A stretch of 64,000 nucleotides of DNA from contig NC_135246.1 of assembly GCF_947623445.1 (NCBI RefSeq), positions 19,898,288 through 19,962,287 of the forward strand, in the 5' to 3' direction. Origin of the DNA: Clavelina lepadiformis (Eukaryota > Chordata > Ascidiacea > Aplousobranchia > Clavelinidae). The translations under genes and the position numbers were made by a program. The notes below the pieces were generated by a model. The model saw only the letters and a program-made list of their open reading frames with translations, was not told the DNA's origin and did no database searches. Shown here in pieces: positions 61,275-64,000 of this stretch (its first letter is position 1; every line of letters starts with the position of its first letter).

Positions 61275-62658
61275 ATGACGTCATTGATAGCTGCTTTCTT
61301 AGCCCTGTTGTATACTGTTAATCTGGCGACGTTTGTGCTGAGTCAAAATGAACAGATTTGTTTGCCTGTTCCACCTAATGCTCTAGAAACCCTGCAAGGA
61401 AGGAAGGGAGATCCCGGTCCACCTGGTCAATGTCAATGCGATATAAGTGAACTTGTCGAACTGAGAGAAACCTTGATTCGCGTACTTCCAAGTCTTCGAG
61501 GTAAATCAGCAGCATGTTTTAAGTAAGTTGGTAACGCTAAAAGCTACCTTCTATCAAATATCAAATTAAATTTCAAGAAACATAAACATTAAACACAAAG
61601 TTTTAACCGATACATGCCGCGAGTTCTAAAATTGTTTTAATTATTGTTATTTTTAAATATTTTCAATTATCCCGATTCCATTGCATACAAATAGTTCGCA
61701 GGAATTCTGCGGTATCGAAATTTTTCATTTAACTTTGGTTTTAATGTTTGCTAAATTATATTTTTATACGACGCCACAATCTTCAAAAATATTTCCAATG
61801 CACTGAGTTATTGACCGGAACGACTGATAATAAAAACTATATGATTTCTATGGAGTTGTCTTCGTCGTTCGATCTGTGCACCAGTGGTAATTCCCCACAC
61901 AGAAGAAGAACTTTATTTCTTTCTGCCAGGTTATAGGATTGGGGAATTCCCCACATTTAAGGATATTTTAACAACTTGATATCTACATTTTGCAGACGAA
62001 TTTTGCTTGGCTGGTGTGAAAAGTGGGAAAGTGCGAGATGACGAAATGGACGCATCGTCGAAATGGGCCCAAGCTGAGGGCGCTCATGCAGGAAGATTGG
62101 ATGGAGGTGCTCGTTGGGCTCCTCATCCATCTAAGCAACGTACGTCAAGTGGCTCTCCTCAAAGAAGTCTATCAATAACGGCATATTCGTTATTGACGTA
62201 ATATTTCCATGCAGAGCCAGGAGAGTGGCTTCAAGTTGACTTGAGGACTCCGACCAGAGTGACAGGTGTAGTCACCCAGGGAAGAGGAGTCCCTGGTTGG
62301 AGAGTGACAAGCTTTAAGATATCATTTGGAGATTCCATCAATCAGCTGCAAGTGATACAAGATGTCGATGGAAACGACATGGTGAGTTTGTATTCATTAG
62401 GAAATGACGTGGTACCGAGCTGACGTCATCAAACCATATTATACGAAAACGAACGATAAGTTTAATCTTGTTTATATCAGGATGCACAGTTTGGTGTAGT
62501 TTGATTTTTTACTTTTGTAGATTTTCCAAGGCAACTCCGATGGTATCAGTCGAGTGGAGAATATATTCCCGAACCCAATTAGGGCCAGATACTTCAGACT
62601 TACTGTCGTCACCTTTAACCATGGCATCAACTTACGCTTGGATTATCTGACTTGTTAA
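61275..62658 (+). CDS. Secreted discoidin-domain lectin with collagen-like stub, gene B
   Basis: Four exons: 61275-61500, 61996-62139, 62215-62381 and 62521-62658; phases 1, 1, 0; 224 residues. Nearly identical to gene A: signal peptide, GRKGDPGPPG, CQC, one F5/8 type C domain from DEFC to LRLDYLTC. Differences: Ala for Pro at residue 7 of the signal peptide, Thr for Lys at residue 19, Ile and Leu for two residues in the helix, and four residues missing in exon 3 (GRGVPGW where gene A has GRGVIQGERGW), an exposed loop of the fold. All splice sites intact. Both copies look functional. Confidence 0.88.
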
Positions 62659-64000
62659 GTCCACAGCACGACCAACCACAACAAAACACCAGATGTTGAA
62701 GCGGATTTCCCATAAACTCGTCATAAATTTCTCTATATACTATAAACTAAACTTCTGTGTATAAAGACAATAAAAAATCATCAACAATTCCACAAAAGTG
62801 AAAGAATGTTTATTTGCAAATAGAACCTAATCATTGACAGAATTCGTAAATTCACGCAACCTGATTGATGACTTTTGTCGTCACAATGAGTTGTCCTTTT
62901 ATATCGGATCGCGATATTCCGCTAAGATTTTATTGCTTATTCTTTATATAGCGAAGGTTGTTGCCGTTAAAAAGTAAGAGGCCTCTTTGTTATATTTTAT
63001 TGCTTTTTAATTCCCGAAAGGTATTAGCTGTTAAACCTAAAACACATCTTTTTGGGTGTCAGTACGCTCTGAAAGATATTAATTATTCGCAATAACTATT
63101 TATGATAGACAACTTATAAGCTTGATTTTGTAATTTAGGCAAAGACGAGAATCTCAAACTATAGTTTCTGTAAACTTTGCATAATTCTAAATTCAGAGAC
63201 TTTACTAAGATTGGTTAAACACTTTGTATCTCTGACGTTATTAACAAAAAAAAACAACAAACATAAATCATTTGCACGATTTATTTTTCGATTGCTTGTC
63301 TCAACGCTTGGGCAGTTTGAAATAAAGTTGTCTGATGAATGAAGATGGGCTTTGTGCTCAACCACGTTTAGAATGTCTTACCGTACCGCTAAAGTCGGAG
63401 TCCCATCTCAACCTGAAAGTAACCTACTTGTTGGTGAAAACATTCTCTGTTACGTAGATTGTGAAGCTGACAGTATGCAATTGGGAAAGCAAAGTGCTCA
63501 CATTGACGTTATAATCTCGAAGATGATCTCGCATTTTTTGCTATTTTTAACCTGCAAATAACATGTCAACCGTTTTTACATTAATACTTTCATCGAGTTC
63601 AACTTTTCTCTCGTTTCGAAAGTTAGAAAAAAGCAAAGCGCATTACGTCAACTCACGTAAATGACGCTGATTCACGCTCAGAAGCGGGTTTGAGACTTTT
63701 AACCACAATATCACAATAGTCACAAAAAATGCTTTAATGGCGTCTTTTCGTCTTTCTGTCGCATCACGCATTACATTATTCATTTTAACGCATCATCATC
63801 ATTCTGCATATTAAGCATATTCTATTTATTATTTCTTTGTTAAATGATTGTAATATCCTGTTATCAGTTAATGATTATCATTTGTAGTGAAACAACTATT
63901 CGACATAATATGTCAATCAAATTACTTGCAGCAATAAATCCAGATCTCGACGAGTCCTTATCCAACCAGTTACAAATAAATCAGTGTTGGCCGACTCATA
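62659..64000. other. Spacer downstream of gene B
   Basis: Matches 38614-39978. By collinearity a gene-C-like set of exons should begin about 0.35 kb beyond the window end. No gene inside. Confidence 0.6.

Larger units (their letters stand above)
57060..64000. repeat. Segmental duplication, right copy (partner 33000-39978)
   Basis: From inside U5 to the window end the sequence follows 33000-39978 almost base for base, at an offset of about 24.02-24.06 kb with small indels. It includes the hAT MITE and a whole discoidin gene. The copy continues past the window. Confidence 0.93.

Overview
The window is animal DNA, most likely from a tunicate (ascidian), because of AT-rich sequence, short introns with GT/AG borders, AATAAA signals and the gene content. 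The species cannot be named from the sequence alone. No bacterial, viral or CRISPR features are present.

Layout. (1) Positions 1-404 hold the 3' end of an eIF4G-type MIF4G gene on the plus strand. (2) From 2.7 to 9.7 kb, three tandem minus-strand genes encode small secreted precursors with a signal peptide, a cationic segment and an acidic tail. This is the layout of tunicate and fish host-defence peptides. (3) From 11.2 to 12.7 kb, a minus-strand gene encodes a cysteine-rich single-pass membrane protein of the Shisa/WBP1/VOPP1 type ending in a PPSY-containing tail. (4) From 13.3 to 23.7 kb, a 22-exon minus-strand gene encodes a full-length LRRIQ1 homologue; my exon model is in frame throughout, at 1802 residues. 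(5) From 23.8 to 31 kb there is no gene I can support, only repeats and an old relic of a spacer found further right. (6) From 31 kb to the end lies an expanding plus-strand family of secreted discoidin (F5/8 type C) lectins.

The discoidin region holds two intact four-exon genes (37.2 and 61.3 kb) inside a roughly 7-kb segmental duplication. A third gene at 40.3-46.8 kb lacks its first exon and carries a 5.8-kb Ty3/gypsy retrotransposon in its last intron. There are several dead fragments, and a tandem array of about five 1907-bp units (49.1-58.6 kb), each a 5'-truncated discoidin gene plus its downstream flank. All six copies of the unit keep an uninterrupted 85-codon block with a splice acceptor in front and AATAAA just behind. 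Its reading phase fits a splice from the discoidin exon 3.

The two clusters, host-defence-like peptides and lectins with a collagen-like stub, both look like rapidly duplicating innate-immunity genes, with LRRIQ1 and the VOPP1-like gene as stable single-copy genes between them. All exon borders were read by eye from splice signals, phase continuity and family resemblance; no transcript or database evidence was available.
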